Assembly: GCF_010731715.1 (NCBI RefSeq) | Contig: NZ_AP022587.1 | Location: forward strand, 62,001-126,000 | DNA from: Mycobacterium stomatepiae | GTDB lineage: Bacteria > Actinomycetota > Actinomycetes > Mycobacteriales > Mycobacteriaceae | Reading direction: 5' to 3' | DNA: 64,000 nt | Part shown: positions 8,517 to 17,381 of the stretch, piece after piece | Numbering within the stretch: position 1 is the first letter of the stretch | Layout of the letters: every line of letters starts with the position of its first letter | The notes under the pieces: model-generated | The model's input: only the letters and a program-made list of their open reading frames with translations | What the model was told of the DNA's origin: nothing | Databases searched by the model: none | Program-made: the position numbers and the translations under genes

Positions 8517-9815
8517 CTAGCCCCGCGGCGGAGTCCAGGCGGCCGGCAGGGTCTTGATGCCGTGGATGAATTGCGACAGCAACCGTGCCGGTTTACCGGT
8601 CACCGTGATGTCCGGGATTTCGCGGCGCAGTTCGTCGAAGACGACCCGGATCTCGCGACGAGCCAGGTTGGCGCCCAAGCAGAAATGCGCGCCGCCGCCG
8701 CCGAAGCCCAGATGGGGATTGGGGTTGCGCGCCACGTCGAACGCCCACGGATTGTCGAACCGTGTTTCGTCGCGGTTGGCCGAGTTGTAGTACAACGCAA
8801 CCTTGTCGCCGGCGGCCATCGCGACACCGCTCAACTCGAAGTCCTGGGTCAGGGTGCGGCGCATGTAGATCACCGGCGAGGCCCACCGGATGATCTCCTC
8901 GACCGCGGTGGGAGTCAGGTCGTCGAAGTCCGACCACCACTTCTCCCGCTGCTCGGGAAAGTGGGACAAGGCCAGCACACCGTGGCTGATCGCATTGCGG
9001 GTGGTTTCGTTGCCGGCCACCACCAGCAGGATGAAGAACGACGCGATCTCCTGGGAGGTGAGCCGGTCGCCGTCGACCTCGGCCTCGACCAGGGCGGTCG
9101 TCAGATCTTCGTGATGGTTGGACCGGCGATCTTCGGCCAGCGCCGCGGCGTAGGCACCGATGTCCATCGAAACCTGCATGAACTCCTCGAAGTCCAGCGT
9201 CAGATCCGGGTCGCCGAACCCGAGAATCACGTTGGTCCAGTGGAAGATTCGCTGATGATCTTCCTCCGGGATGCCCATCATGTCGCAGATCACCTGCAGC
9301 GGCAGCGGTCCGGCGAGCTCGGTGACCAGGTCCGCCTCGCCGTCGGGATGGTAGGCCTTCAACGAGGTGACCAGCCGATGAGCCCGCTCGCGGACCGAAT
9401 TCTCAATACGGGCAACCACTTTCGGAGTGAACGCGCGGCTGACGATCGAGCGCAACCGCTGGTGGCGCGGGTCGTCGAGCACGATCATCGAGCCGAAGTA
9501 CTCGGCCAATTCCGGTGTCTGGTCGTTGACCGTGATACCGCTGGCGGAGCTGAAGATGTCGGGATGACGGCTGGCGAAGTGGACGTCGTCGAGCTTGGTC
9601 AGCGCCCAATATCCGTTGCCGGTCTCGAATCCCTCGTACTCGATCGGCGGCCAGAACGAGATCGGGGCCTCCCGGCGCAGGGTGGCGAACACGGCGTCGC
9701 GGACGTCGTCGTTACGGACCCAGAAGTCGAGCGATTCGAGATGGATATCGGCGAGCGGGATCTCGGGCGGGGGCGTCCCATTGGGTCGCGTCACAAAGCC
9801 CGCGTCGAGGCTCAT
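8517..9815 (-). CDS. cyp124: Cytochrome P450 CYP124 (methyl-branched lipid/cholesterol omega-hydroxylase)
   Basis: A 432-residue P450. Visible: the I-helix LVVAGNETTRNAISHG with the acid/Thr pair, the K-helix EEIIRWASP (ExxR), MRRTLTQDFELSG and the haem loop GFGGGGAHFCLGANLARRE with the axial Cys. The sequence closely follows M. tuberculosis CYP124 (Rv2266) along its length (NGTPPPEIPLADI, AEYFGSMIVLDDPRHQRLRSIVSRAF). CYP124 hydroxylates the terminal carbon of methyl-branched fatty acids and the side chain of cholest-4-en-3-one. The start ATG (9815) overlaps the stop of the upstream MmpS-like gene as TGATG, so translation is coupled; an alternative TTG lies 12 bases upstream. Confidence 0.93.
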   Translation of the reverse strand: MSLDAGFVTRPNGTPPPEIPLADIHLESLDFWVRNDDVRDAVFATLRREAPISFWPPIEYEGFETGNGYWALTKLDDVHFASRHPDIFSSASGITVNDQTPELAEYFGSMIVLDDPRHQRLRSIVSRAFTPKVVARIENSVRERAHRLVTSLKAYHPDGEADLVTELAGPLPLQVICDMMGIPEEDHQRIFHWTNVILGFGDPDLTLDFEEFMQVSMDIGAYAAALAEDRRSNHHEDLTTALVEAEVDGDRLTSQEIASFFILLVVAGNETTRNAISHGVLALSHFPEQREKWWSDFDDLTPTAVEEIIRWASPVIYMRRTLTQDFELSGVAMAAGDKVALYYNSANRDETRFDNPWAFDVARNPNPHLGFGGGGAHFCLGANLARREIRVVFDELRREIPDITVTGKPARLLSQFIHGIKTLPAAWTPPRG

Positions 9816-10171
9816 CAGTGCGCGCAAACGGTTCTCGCGGGCACGCCCGTCGTCGCCGTCGCGGCGCTGACCAGGTTGCCGTCCATAAAAATCTTGCAGG
9901 AGATCGGCCCCGGCCCCTGGGCGCTGATCGTGAACACCTGCCCGCCGAACGCGGTGAACTCCGTCGACCAGGGCAGCGACGCATTCACCTGGTGCAGCTG
10001 CCCGGTGTCGGTTTGGTAATAGATGAACTGGGCGACCGCGGGCCCATTGACCTCGCAGCGGACCTGGGGCATTTGGGGTATCGCCTGCGCGACGCCGCCG
10101 GCATTGGCGAATGCGATCCCGACGGCCAGCAGCATCGATGGTGCGGCGAGGTGCTTTCTCATGAAATGCAT
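9815..10171 (-). CDS. Small exported MmpS-like protein
   Basis: A 118-residue protein: signal peptide MHFMRKHLAAPSMLLAVGIAFANAGGVAQA, then a beta-rich domain with the MmpS C-terminal pattern (VRCEVNGPAVAQFIYYQ, VNASLPWSTEF, GGQVFTISAQGPGPISCKI, DGNLV) and three cysteines. MmpS proteins assist MmpL lipid exporters, but no mmpL is next to it, and it has a cleavable signal rather than a membrane anchor. It sits between an MFS gene (36 bp upstream) and cyp124 (TGATG overlap), so it is likely co-expressed with both. GGTGG lies before the chosen ATG; a second ATG is three codons in. Confidence 0.8.
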   Translation of the reverse strand: MHFMRKHLAAPSMLLAVGIAFANAGGVAQAIPQMPQVRCEVNGPAVAQFIYYQTDTGQLHQVNASLPWSTEFTAFGGQVFTISAQGPGPISCKIFMDGNLVSAATATTGVPARTVCAH

Positions 10172-10207
10172 CGTGTCACCACCAGCGACGGTAGGGAAGC
10201 GGTGCGT

Positions 10208-11416
10208 TCAGGAAACCGGCCGGGTGCGCCGCCGGTGAACGGCGACGGCGCCCAGCAGTACAACCGTGCACGCCGCCCCGACGACACCCGAGATCAGCAA
10301 AGGCACCCGGCCGTCGGTGCCCCACAAGAATCCGGCCCACAGTCCCGCGGCCAGCACCGCGCACCCGCTCAGCCCCTGAAAGACGCCCTGGGCGCTCGAT
10401 TGCAGTGCCTCCCCGACAAGCGTCGATATCCAGGCCTTCGCGACGCCGTCATAGCAGGCGGTGAACAGCCCGTAGGCGACGATCAGGCCCGACGCGGTCG
10501 CCGCGTCCGTGGTAATGCCCAGGCCGACATACCCGATCGCGAAGAACACCAGCCCGATACCGTAAGTGCCCGGACGACCGAACCGGTCCGCCATCCACCC
10601 GGCCGGGAAACTCGCCACCGCGTAGACCAGGTTGTAGCCGACGTAGGCCAAAATGACGGCGACCACCGAGAAGCCGATCTCCTTGAGCCGCAACAGAAGT
10701 AGTGCGTCAGGGAAGTTGACGAGGCTGAACACCACCAGAAAGGACACCACCGCCCAGTACCGGCGGGGCAGCAGACGGGTCTGCGAAAACACCCGCACCC
10801 CGGTGGCTCGCGGCAGGTCTCGCGGTCGTTCACGCACCCAGGCGATCACCAGCACACTGAGCACAGCGGGAATCACCGCCAGGTACAACACCGGGCCGAT
10901 CCGATGCTGAAACAGCTCATATCCGGCCAGCCCGAGCAACGGCCCGATGACCGCACCGAGCGTGTCCAACGCACGGTGGAACCCGAACACCCGACCACGC
11001 TCGGCCGGATCGATCCCGTCGCTCAGCAGCGCATCGCGCGGCGCGCCGCGCAGTCCCTTGCCCAAACGGTCGACAACCCGTCCGACCAACACGCCGGGCC
11101 ACGCGCTGGCGACGGCAACGAAGACCTTGCCTAGTGCTGCCATCCCGTATCCGGTCGCGATGAGCGGCCGGCGGGAAAACCGGTCGCCTAAGGCGCCCGA
11201 CACCACCTTGGTGATCGACGCGGCGCCCTCCGCGGCGCCTTCCACCGCCCCGACCACCGCTGGCGGCGCGCCCAAAACGGTCGTCAAATAAATCGGCAGC
11301 AACGGGTAAAGCAGCTCGCTCGCCGCATCCTGCAGCAGCGACACCAGCGACAGCACCCACACATTCCTGGTGAGCCAGGCCGGGCCCTTACGGACCACCG
11401 GGTCGGTACTGCTCAT
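10208..11416 (-). CDS. MFS transporter (Rv2265-like)
   Basis: A 402-residue major facilitator with about twelve hydrophobic helices, the helix 2-3 loop LGDRFSRRPLIATG (the MFS motif A position) and a second half with ASFPAGWMADRFGRPG. Basic and short polar loops alternate as expected. The order of MFS then cyp124 recalls Rv2265-Rv2266 of M. tuberculosis. The substrate is unknown; linkage to CYP124 suggests a lipid or sterol-derived compound. The ATG at 11416 (MSSTDPVVRKG) was chosen; an extension to 11455 adds 13 residues without a better ribosome-binding site. Confidence 0.85.
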   Translation of the reverse strand: MSSTDPVVRKGPAWLTRNVWVLSLVSLLQDAASELLYPLLPIYLTTVLGAPPAVVGAVEGAAEGAASITKVVSGALGDRFSRRPLIATGYGMAALGKVFVAVASAWPGVLVGRVVDRLGKGLRGAPRDALLSDGIDPAERGRVFGFHRALDTLGAVIGPLLGLAGYELFQHRIGPVLYLAVIPAVLSVLVIAWVRERPRDLPRATGVRVFSQTRLLPRRYWAVVSFLVVFSLVNFPDALLLLRLKEIGFSVVAVILAYVGYNLVYAVASFPAGWMADRFGRPGTYGIGLVFFAIGYVGLGITTDAATASGLIVAYGLFTACYDGVAKAWISTLVGEALQSSAQGVFQGLSGCAVLAAGLWAGFLWGTDGRVPLLISGVVGAACTVVLLGAVAVHRRRTRPVS

Positions 11417-11510
11417 CGCGATCCCACTGTTCGCACAGTGGGATGTTAGGTGCACACCTGTCGCAACTTAGTGTGAAGTCGAGTGGGGGCTGGCGAACGG
11501 AAGGTTGGGC

Positions 11511-12590
11511 ATGACGGGCTCAAAGCGTGTGGTGGTGTTTGGTACCGGCTTCGTCGGCAGGATGGTGATCCCCGAGATCGTCAAGCACCCGCTGTTTGAG
11601 TTGGTGGGCGTCGGGGTCAGCAATCCGGACAAGGTCGGCCGCGACGTCGGCGATATCTGCGGGATGTCGGAGAAGGTCGGCGTTACGGCCACCGACGACG
11701 TCGACGCGCTGATCGCGTTGAAGCCCGACGCGCTGGTGCATTACGGCCCGACGGCCATGCACGCCAAAGAGAACATCAAGCTGATCACCGCCTTCTTGCG
11801 GGCCGGCATCGACGTGTGTTCGACGGCGATGACGCCGTGGGTGTGGCCGACGATGCACCTGAACCCGCCGAACTGGATCGAGCCCATCACCGAGGCCTGC
11901 GAGTTGGGTGAGTCGTCCTGCTTCACCACCGGCATCGACCCCGGCTTCGCCAACGACCTGTTCCCGATGACGCTGATGGGCCTGACCTCCGAGGTGCGTC
12001 GCGTGCGCGCCTCGGAACTGCTCGACTACACGAACTACGAGGGCGACTACGAGTTCGAGATGGGGATCGGGCGCGAACCCGAATTCAAGCCCATGCTCGA
12101 GGACCGCGACATGCTGATCTTCGCCTGGGGTGCGACCGTCCCGATGATCGCGCACGCCGCCGGGATCATGCTCGACGAGATCACCACGACCTGGGACAAG
12201 TGGGTCACGCCGACCGAGCGCAACTCCGCCCGGGGCGTGATCAAGCCCGGCCACGTCGCCGCGGTCCGATTCACAATCAACGGCGTCTACCAGGGCGAGA
12301 CCCGCATCCAGCTCGAGCACGTCAACCGGATCGGCCTCGACGCGGCCCCCGACTGGCCGACCGGTCATGACAACGACGTCTACCGGGTCGACATCGAGGG
12401 GACGCCGAGCATCTTCCAGGAGACCGCGTTCCGGTTCACCGACGGCTCCGGCCGGGACGCGGCCGCGGCCGGATGCCTGGCCACCGGGCTGCGCGCGCTG
12501 AACGCGGTGCCGGCGGTCAACGAGCTGCGGCCCGGCTGGGTCACCCCGCTGGATCTACCGCTTATCGCCGGAGCCGGCAATATACGGTGA
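11511..12590 (+). CDS. NAD(P)-dependent amine/amino-acid dehydrogenase-like protein (DHDPR N-terminal fold)
   Basis: A 359-residue Rossmann-fold protein. VVVFGTGFVGRMVIPEI at the N-terminus is the dinucleotide motif; DALVHYGPTAMHAKENI and AGIDVCSTA follow the dihydrodipicolinate-reductase-like pattern also seen in 2,4-diaminopentanoate dehydrogenase-like proteins. Mycobacteria have many copies of this family and their substrates are not known. GGAAGG precedes the ATG at 11511 by 7 bases; an in-frame TTG at 11505 is less likely. It is divergent from the MFS/cyp124 unit, with about 95 bp between the two starts. Confidence 0.82.
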   Translation: MTGSKRVVVFGTGFVGRMVIPEIVKHPLFELVGVGVSNPDKVGRDVGDICGMSEKVGVTATDDVDALIALKPDALVHYGPTAMHAKENIKLITAFLRAGIDVCSTAMTPWVWPTMHLNPPNWIEPITEACELGESSCFTTGIDPGFANDLFPMTLMGLTSEVRRVRASELLDYTNYEGDYEFEMGIGREPEFKPMLEDRDMLIFAWGATVPMIAHAAGIMLDEITTTWDKWVTPTERNSARGVIKPGHVAAVRFTINGVYQGETRIQLEHVNRIGLDAAPDWPTGHDNDVYRVDIEGTPSIFQETAFRFTDGSGRDAAAAGCLATGLRALNAVPAVNELRPGWVTPLDLPLIAGAGNIR

Positions 12591-12631
12591 CCAGCGCTTA
12601 TACTGTTCCCGATTCGTTATACAGCTCACGC

Positions 12632-12655
12632 ATAGCCAGCGCAGAGATTGGCTAT
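12632..12655. promoter_or_regulatory. Inverted repeat in the leader of the Hsp70-like gene
   Basis: ATAGCCA (12632-12638) and TGGCTAT (12649-12655) form a 7-bp inverted repeat with a 10-base spacer in the AT-richer 137-bp gap before the gene at 12728. TATAGGTATAAC immediately after it offers -10-like sequence. It may be an operator or a hairpin. Confidence 0.35.
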
Positions 12656-12727
12656 AGGTATAACCGGCAAAATCGGGGATAGGCGGCGGATGCGGGGGCA
12701 TTCCGCTGGATAACGGGGAATGGGGCC

Positions 12728-14557
12728 ATGTCAGACGGAGCTACGCCCGCGCTGGGGCTCTCGATTGGTGCCACCAACTTCGCCGCGGTCACCGCCGACC
12801 ACGGCATCACTCGTAAGCCCGTGATCACGCTCTTTCGCGAGCGGCTGCCCGAGATCGGAGTGCCCGGCGAGAACCCCCGGCTGGACCAGCCGGGCCTGGT
12901 GATCACCGACTTCGTGGATCGGGTCGGCGACCCGATCGGCATCGTGGCCGCCGACGGCACGGTACATCGCAGCGAGGTCCTGGCCGCCGACGGTCTGCGT
13001 GCCCTGGCCTACGCCGCCACCAACGGGGGCGGCCTGCCGGAAAACGTCGCGGTGACTCACCCCGCGCACTGGGCGTCGACGTCGGTGGACGCGCTGGGTT
13101 CCGCGCTGAGCCGGGTGCCCGAATGGGCCAACCGCGACCGTCCACTGACGTTGATCCCCGACGCGGCCGCGACGCTGTTCGCCGCGCGGGCCAACCCGGG
13201 CATCCCGGCGCGCGGGACCGTGGCGGTCTGCGACTTCGGCGGCAGCGGCAGCAGCATCACGCTGATGGACGCCGCCGGCGACTACCAGCCGCTCGCCCCG
13301 ACCGCGCGGCACCTCGACTTCTCCGGCGACCTGATCGATCAGGCGCTGTTGACGGTCGTCCTGGCCAACCTGCCCAGCGCCGATTCCTTCGATCCGTCCG
13401 GCACCTCGGCCATCGGGCCGCTGAGCCGGCTGCGGACCGGATGCCGCACCGCCAAGGAGCAGCTCTCGTCGAGCACCGTCGCCACACTGGCCGAGGGGTT
13501 GCCGGGCATCCCCGGCGAAATCCGGCTCACCAGAAACGAACTCGACGACGCGATCCGTACATCGCTGACGGGTTTCATGGCGGCCCTGGATGAAACGCTG
13601 GCGCGCAACGGAGTTCGCGATCTGGTCGCGGTGGTGTCGGTGGGCGGTGGCGCGAACATCCCGGCGGTCACCACGATGCTCTCCGGACACCTGCGGGTTC
13701 CCGTGGTGACGATGCCGCGCCCGCAGCTGGCCCCGGCGATCGGTGGGGCGCTACGCGCGACGCGTGGACCGGGGGAGACCAGCGCGACGCGGCTGACCCC
13801 GGCCGCCTCGCGCGCGACCGCGACGGCCGTGGCGGCAGCAGCCGCGGCGGCACCGTTGGCCGTCGAAGAGCGCAAGTCGGTGCTGACCCACGCGTCGGAG
13901 CCGATCTCGAGCCTGATGCCCGCGCTGGCGTGGTCGGAGGCCGGCGACGAATCACAGGTGATGCCCGCCGTCGGTGGGCAGATCCCGAATCATGCTGGCG
14001 GGTCAGGTTATACGTCGGCGCGGCCGGCATTGAACTTCGATCAGCCTTCCGTGCCGCCACGTCGGGAGAAGAAGAGCCCGATCGTGCCCTGGTCCCGGTT
14101 GCCCGGGATGTTCATCATCAGCACGGCCGTCGCCGTGTTGCTGGTCGGCATCGCGTTGGCAATGGCGCTCTCCGACGACAAACCGGCGCCGACACCGAAC
14201 TCCGGCGTGAAGACGACTCCAGCGACCGCGCCACCCGCCAATGGTGCGACCGCGCAACCCGCGCCACCGAGCCAGGCGCCGCCCACGGGTCAGGCCGCGA
14301 CTCCGGCACCGGCGGCGGTTCCTGATCAGCCCGCCCCCGCAGCGGTCGACACGCCCCCGCCCGCGGCAGTCGACACGCCCGCGCCCGCGGCGGTGGATAC
14401 GCCGGTCCCCGCGGCGCCTCCGCCCGTCGAGGCCCCGGCCCCGCCGCCGGTGCCCCAGATTCCGGCGCCCGCGCCCCGGGTCCCGCCGATCCCGGCGATT
14501 CCGCCTATTCCGCGTATCCCCGGAATCAGCCTGCCAATTCCGGGATTTGGCCAGTAG
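12728..14557 (+). CDS. Hsp70/actin-fold membrane protein with proline-rich tail (Rv2264c-like)
   Basis: A 609-residue protein in three parts. Residues 1-340 form an Hsp70/DnaK-like nucleotide-binding domain (LGLSIGATNFAAV phosphate-1 loop, GTVAVCDFGGSGSSITLMD phosphate-2 loop, VAVVSVGGGANIPAV adenosine loop). A single transmembrane helix follows near residue 460 (FIISTAVAVLLVGIALAMAL). The C-terminus of about 130 residues is rich in Pro and Ala, with repeated units such as PPPAAVDTPAPAAVDTP, and ends PRIPGISLPIPGFGQ. No substrate-binding domain is present, so it is not a classical chaperone; the ATPase faces the cytoplasm and the tail the wall. M. tuberculosis Rv2264c has the same plan. The imperfect repeats at about 14330-14410 are this coding tail. 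Confidence 0.87.
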   Translation: MSDGATPALGLSIGATNFAAVTADHGITRKPVITLFRERLPEIGVPGENPRLDQPGLVITDFVDRVGDPIGIVAADGTVHRSEVLAADGLRALAYAATNGGGLPENVAVTHPAHWASTSVDALGSALSRVPEWANRDRPLTLIPDAAATLFAARANPGIPARGTVAVCDFGGSGSSITLMDAAGDYQPLAPTARHLDFSGDLIDQALLTVVLANLPSADSFDPSGTSAIGPLSRLRTGCRTAKEQLSSSTVATLAEGLPGIPGEIRLTRNELDDAIRTSLTGFMAALDETLARNGVRDLVAVVSVGGGANIPAVTTMLSGHLRVPVVTMPRPQLAPAIGGALRATRGPGETSATRLTPAASRATATAVAAAAAAAPLAVEERKSVLTHASEPISSLMPALAWSEAGDESQVMPAVGGQIPNHAGGSGYTSARPALNFDQPSVPPRREKKSPIVPWSRLPGMFIISTAVAVLLVGIALAMALSDDKPAPTPNSGVKTTPATAPPANGATAQPAPPSQAPPTGQAATPAPAAVPDQPAPAAVDTPPPAAVDTPAPAAVDTPVPAAPPPVEAPAPPPVPQIPAPAPRVPPIPAIPPIPRIPGISLPIPGFGQ

Positions 14558-14563
14558 GGATTA

Positions 14564-14887
14564 TCAGGGCCGCTTTTCGCCCTTGTTTTCCTCGGTCGCC
14601 AGCTTCTTGAGTTCGACGTTCAACGCCTTGTCTTTTTCGACCTGCTCTTGGTCGATTTCGTCGTTCGACCCGTCGGCGTACTTGGGATTGCCGTCCTCGT
14701 CGAGCCAATCGTTGACCGCCGTACCCGAGATTGCTCCCCCCGAACCCGGCAGCACCAGCGTGGGTCGGTCCTCGTAGGCCACCATCATCTCGGCGGCGGC
14801 TTTTTGGTCGTCCTCGTCGGGCTCCGGCTTCTCGGTGACCTGCTGATCGGCTTCTTGACCAGCTGCTTTGTCGTCCTGCACGCTCAT
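14564..14887 (-). CDS. Acidic conserved hypothetical protein
   Basis: A 107-residue, highly charged protein. A Gln/Glu/Asp-rich N-terminus is followed by a more ordered core with PTLVLPGSGGAISGTAVNDWL and NPKYADGSND, then a charged, probably helical tail (EQVEKDKALNVELKKLA). There is no signal or membrane segment. GGGGGTAGG precedes the ATG. It converges with the Hsp70-like gene with 6 bp between stops. I do not recognise a function. Confidence 0.65.
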   Translation of the reverse strand: MSVQDDKAAGQEADQQVTEKPEPDEDDQKAAAEMMVAYEDRPTLVLPGSGGAISGTAVNDWLDEDGNPKYADGSNDEIDQEQVEKDKALNVELKKLATEENKGEKRP

Positions 14888-15007
14888 TCGCCTACCCCCT
14901 ATTTGAATTGCAGTCCGATTTCGATTACCCCTAGCCGAGCTGTGTCGAAACTCTCGCTACCGCAATCTTTTTGCCTGACCGGCGGTCGACGGAGGCCCAG
15001 ACTGTGG

Positions 15008-15964
15008 TCAGTTGGTCGCCGGATAGGCGACGCCGGTGAGCTTCTCGGAGACCTCCCACAGCCGTCGGCAGTCCTCGTCGTTGCGGGCATTCGCGGGGGT
15101 TTTGGCTACTTTCACGCCGCCGCCGGCGAGTTCCATGAAGCCGCGGGGCCCGTAGAACTCGCCGCCCTCGGCCTGCGGGGTGGCCGCCGCGTACAGGGCG
15201 GGCAGGATCCCCTCGTCGATCTCCTGCCACAGAAACGGCGTAAAACGCCACGACGCCTTGTACAGGCGCTCCATCAGTGCCGGCTTTTCGCGGCCGTACG
15301 ACGGCCCACTGATTTGCAAGTTGGTCTTGGTCAGGCCGGGGTGTGCCGCGGTGGAGACGATGCCCCAGCCGCCGGAGCGGCTGCGCTTGTCCAGCTCGCG
15401 GGCGAACATCAGCACCGCGATCTTCGACTGGCCGTAGGCCGACATGGCCGCGTAGGACTTTTCGAACTGCAAGTCGTCGAAGTGGATCTTGCCGGCTTGG
15501 CTGGCCGCGAGGCTGCTCAGCGAGACCACGCGGGACCGCTGGGCGGCGCGCAGCAGCGGCAGCACGTGCCCGGTCAGCGCGAAGTGCCCGAGATGGTTAC
15601 TGCCGAACTGCAATTCGAAGCCGTCGGCGGTGGTGTCGCGTTCCGGTGGCGTCATCACCCCGGCGTTGTTGATCAAGATATCGATCGGTCGGCCCTCGGC
15701 GTTGAGTTGTTCGCCCAGCGCGGCGACCGACGCCAGCGACGACAGGTCGAGGGATTTGATGGTGAGCTTCGCGTCGGGCACGCTGTGGCGGATCTCTTCG
15801 ATCGCCGCCTCACCCTTGGCCCGGTTGCGGATGGCCATGACCACATCGGCGCCGGCGGCCGACAGCCGCTTGGCCAACCCGAAGCCCAGACCGCTGTTGG
15901 CTCCGGTGATGACGACCAGCTTCCCGGACAGGTCCGGCACGGTGGCGACGAGATCGTTTGACAT
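15008..15964 (-). CDS. Short-chain dehydrogenase/reductase (Rv2263-like)
   Basis: A 318-residue classical SDR of the retinol-dehydrogenase-like group: cofactor motif [26 protein letters not shown], the catalytic Ser in [10 protein letters not shown], and YxxxK as [10 protein letters not shown]. Arg residues after the second strand ([11 protein letters not shown]) suggest NADPH. The ATG at 15964 places the Rossmann motif near residue 20; a much longer open frame upstream overlaps the divergent membrane-protein gene and was discarded. Gene position and length match Rv2263. The physiological substrate is unknown. Confidence 0.9.
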   Translation of the reverse strand: MSNDLVATVPDLSGKLVVITGANSGLGFGLAKRLSAAGADVVMAIRNRAKGEAAIEEIRHSVPDAKLTIKSLDLSSLASVAALGEQLNAEGRPIDILINNAGVMTPPERDTTADGFELQFGSNHLGHFALTGHVLPLLRAAQRSRVVSLSSLAASQAGKIHFDDLQFEKSYAAMSAYGQSKIAVLMFARELDKRSRSGGWGIVSTAAHPGLTKTNLQISGPSYGREKPALMERLYKASWRFTPFLWQEIDEGILPALYAAATPQAEGGEFYGPRGFMELAGGGVKVAKTPANARNDEDCRRLWEVSEKLTGVAYPATN

Positions 15965-16021
15965 GGCTATCAGTGTGCTCTTTCGCTGGCCCTGGGTCAC
16001 TGGCAATGTCACACTGCGTGG

Positions 16022-16744
16022 ATGACCAGCAGACGGCTTGCGAAGATTTCGCTGGCCACTGCGGTCCTGATGATGGTCGTGGCGGTCGGCGGCTTCATCG
16101 TCACGCTGGTGCTCAACGCGTTTTTCCTGGACAAGTACAACGCCTACGGTGAGGTGGCCATCCCCGGCAGTGGCAGTTTGTATCTGCCCGCCGGGGAGGT
16201 CACCGTCAGCTTGCACACGGTGGTGATCAGCGGTCCCGACGGCGGCGGCCTGCCGGTGCCGCCGCTCGGGGTCACGATCACCCCTCCCGACGGGGTGGCG
16301 CAGCCGTCGGTGACCGAAAGTATCGGTAGCACAACAACTGTCAACAATGATGCGCACATGCGGGTGTGGGTGGCCCGGATCCCCGTTGCGGGAACCTACA
16401 ACATCACGACCGACGGCCAGGTCAACGGATTCATCGCGCCGCGACTGGCCTTCGGCCACTCCAGTTCGTACGGCTTTCTGGTGTGGGTGTTCGTGGCCAT
16501 GTTCGTTGCGGGACTGCTCGATTCGATCATCTCGGGGTGGTGGTTGTCGCGCACCCGGCGCAAGGTGGCCGCGGCTTTCGTCGCGGGGGCGCATCAGGTT
16601 GCGCCGCCGAGCGCGGCCTACGAGCCCAGCGGCGAGGGGGTTCGCGTCGAGCGACTCAAAACGCTGGCGTCACTAAGGGATTCCGGCGCGCTGACCGAAG
16701 AGGAGTTCCAGAGCGAGAAGCAGCGGATCCTCGAAGGGCATTGA
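16022..16744 (+). CDS. Membrane protein with C-terminal SHOCT motif
   Basis: A 240-residue protein: an N-terminal transmembrane helix ([24 protein letters not shown]), an extracytoplasmic beta-rich domain of about 115 residues, a second helix ([21 protein letters not shown]), a basic stop-transfer segment (RTRRK) and a cytoplasmic tail ending in SHOCT-like [31 protein letters not shown] motifs probably mediate oligomerisation. It is divergent from the SDR gene with a 57-bp gap and convergent with the metallo-hydrolase gene. It stands where lnt-like genes (Rv2261c/Rv2262c) occur in M. tuberculosis. Confidence 0.8.
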   Translation: MTSRRLAKISLATAVLMMVVAVGGFIVTLVLNAFFLDKYNAYGEVAIPGSGSLYLPAGEVTVSLHTVVISGPDGGGLPVPPLGVTITPPDGVAQPSVTESIGSTTTVNNDAHMRVWVARIPVAGTYNITTDGQVNGFIAPRLAFGHSSSYGFLVWVFVAMFVAGLLDSIISGWWLSRTRRKVAAAFVAGAHQVAPPSAAYEPSGEGVRVERLKTLASLRDSGALTEEEFQSEKQRILEGH

Positions 16745-16757
16745 ACGACCTTGAGAA

Positions 16758-17381
16758 TCAGTGGCCCCGCGCCACCCACTCCTCGTAGTGGACGATCTCG
16801 TCGCCGATGGTGGTGCTGTCGCCGTGGCCGGTGTGCACGATGGTCTCGCCGGGCAGCGCGCCCAGGCGTTCCTTGATCGACTTCAGGATGGTCGGGAAGT
16901 CGGAGTAGGAACGGCCCGTCGCGCCCGGGCCACCGGAGAACAGCGTGTCGCCGCTGAACACCACCCCCAGCTCCGGTGCGTACCAGCACACCGACCCCGG
17001 CGAGTGGCCCGGGGTGTGCAGCGCCTGCAGCTTCGTGTCGGCCACGCTCAGCGTGTCGCCGTCGGCGTACGCACGAAAGTCTTTGTCCGGGTGGGTCATT
17101 CGCCATAGCACTTCGTCGCCGGGATGCAGCAGCACAGGTGCGCCCAGCGTCGCGCCCAGCTCGGGAGCCACCGTGACGTGGTCGTTGTGGCCGTGGGTGC
17201 ACATCACCGCGACTACGTTGCGGCCTCGCACGGCGTCCAGGATCGGCTGCGCACTGTGGGCGGCGTCGAAGACCACGACGTCGGAGTCGTCGCCGACGAT
17301 CCAGATGTTGTTGTCGACTTCCCAACTGCCGCCATCGAGTTCGAATGTTCCGTGCGTGACCAGCTGTTCGATCCCGGCCAC
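16758..17381 (-). CDS. Metallo-beta-lactamase-fold hydrolase (Rv2260-like, glyoxalase II type)
   Basis: A 207-residue MBL-fold protein. The binuclear metal motif HxHxDH is CTHGHNDHVT, followed by HTPGHSPGS, FSGDTLFS and TGHGDSTTIGDE. It starts at a GTG whose last base region overlaps the mscR stop (TAGTG), so it is translated from the same mRNA directly after S-nitrosomycothiol reductase. That coupling suggests hydrolysis of a mycothiol thioester, as glyoxalase II does for glutathione; this is inference. An open frame extends upstream inside mscR and is not used. Confidence 0.88.
   Translation of the reverse strand: MAGIEQLVTHGTFELDGGSWEVDNNIWIVGDDSDVVVFDAAHSAQPILDAVRGRNVVAVMCTHGHNDHVTVAPELGATLGAPVLLHPGDEVLWRMTHPDKDFRAYADGDTLSVADTKLQALHTPGHSPGSVCWYAPELGVVFSGDTLFSGGPGATGRSYSDFPTILKSIKERLGALPGETIVHTGHGDSTTIGDEIVHYEEWVARGH

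Noticed and set aside
8562..10019. A 485-codon plus-strand frame opposite cyp124
   Set aside because: Antisense shadow of a high-GC gene; the opposite strand has a complete P450 with its haem motif.
14330..14410. Short repeats that might be a tandem-repeat locus or CRISPR
   Set aside because: They encode the Pro/Ala repeats of the Hsp70-like protein; no equal spacers, no cas genes in the window.
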